Below are positions 40,270-40,271 of a stretch of DNA of 40,271 nucleotides, piece by piece (the stretch's first letter is position 1; every line of letters begins with the position of its first letter). The notes under the pieces are model-generated. The model made no database searches and was not told where the DNA came from. It was given only the letters and a program-made list of their open reading frames with translations. The stretch spans positions 1-40,271 of the forward strand of contig LRSR01001431.1 in assembly GCA_001579985.1 (NCBI GenBank), in the 5' to 3' direction. The translations under genes and the position numbers were made by a program. Source of the stretch: Hypsibius dujardini. Taxonomy: Eukaryota; Tardigrada; Eutardigrada; Parachela; Hypsibiidae.

Positions 40270-40271
40270 GA

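Overview
The window is nuclear DNA from an invertebrate animal. Genes are split by many GT-AG introns on both strands, gene density is low, (CAGA)n/(TCTG)n microsatellites are abundant, several families of inverted-repeat MITEs are present, and a CR1/L2-like retrotransposon fragment sits at the right edge. The protein set (Ena/VASP, a mitochondrial carrier, a CDKL kinase, a MEX3-like KH-RING protein) is metazoan. I cannot fix the phylum. All gene models below were built by hand from splice sites, reading phase and protein-family resemblance; no database search was run.

Layout, left to right. (1) 0-4.2 kb: a 3' exon on the minus strand with weak CUB-like character, then a tandem pair of small secreted-protein genes on the plus strand (1151 and 3287) that share the start of their signal peptides and the same phase-1 intron position. 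(2) 4.25-7.3 kb, minus: a complete four-exon SLC25A29-like carrier with a MITE in its second intron. (3) 8.9-10.1 kb: two copies of a second, foldback-type repeat. (4) 10.9-18.3 kb, plus: a complete Ena/VASP gene whose long first intron carries a cluster of TTGATTG motifs and whose other introns are loaded with tetranucleotide repeats. (5) 19.6-22.8 kb, plus: two more small genes beginning with signal-peptide-like segments. One (19664) has a furin-type R-x-R-R site. The other (22535) ends in a CaaX box. A 45-bp-arm hairpin lies upstream of the latter. (6) 23.3-30.6 kb, minus: a six-exon gene for a 776-residue protein with several divergent KH-like modules and a C-terminal C3HC4 RING; two MITEs lie in its introns. 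(7) 31.6-34.9 kb, minus: a six-exon CDKL-family kinase, again with an intronic MITE. (8) 36.2 kb, plus: a paralogue of the 22535 gene, with the same exon structure and CaaX tail, followed by possible alternative 3' exons. (9) 38.4-40.3 kb, minus: a hypothetical 129-residue ORF and the C-terminal end of a non-LTR retrotransposon.

The conserved genes are unrelated housekeeping, cytoskeletal and signalling genes and do not form a pathway. The most unusual content is the set of small two-exon genes. The pair at 22535 and 36248 joins an N-terminal hydrophobic signal or anchor segment to a C-terminus resembling a heterotrimeric G-protein gamma subunit (DP...R.K..C.IL), an arrangement I do not recognise from a described family. 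The KH-RING protein is the second item of interest, because its KH-like modules are multiplied and lack the canonical GXXG loop.
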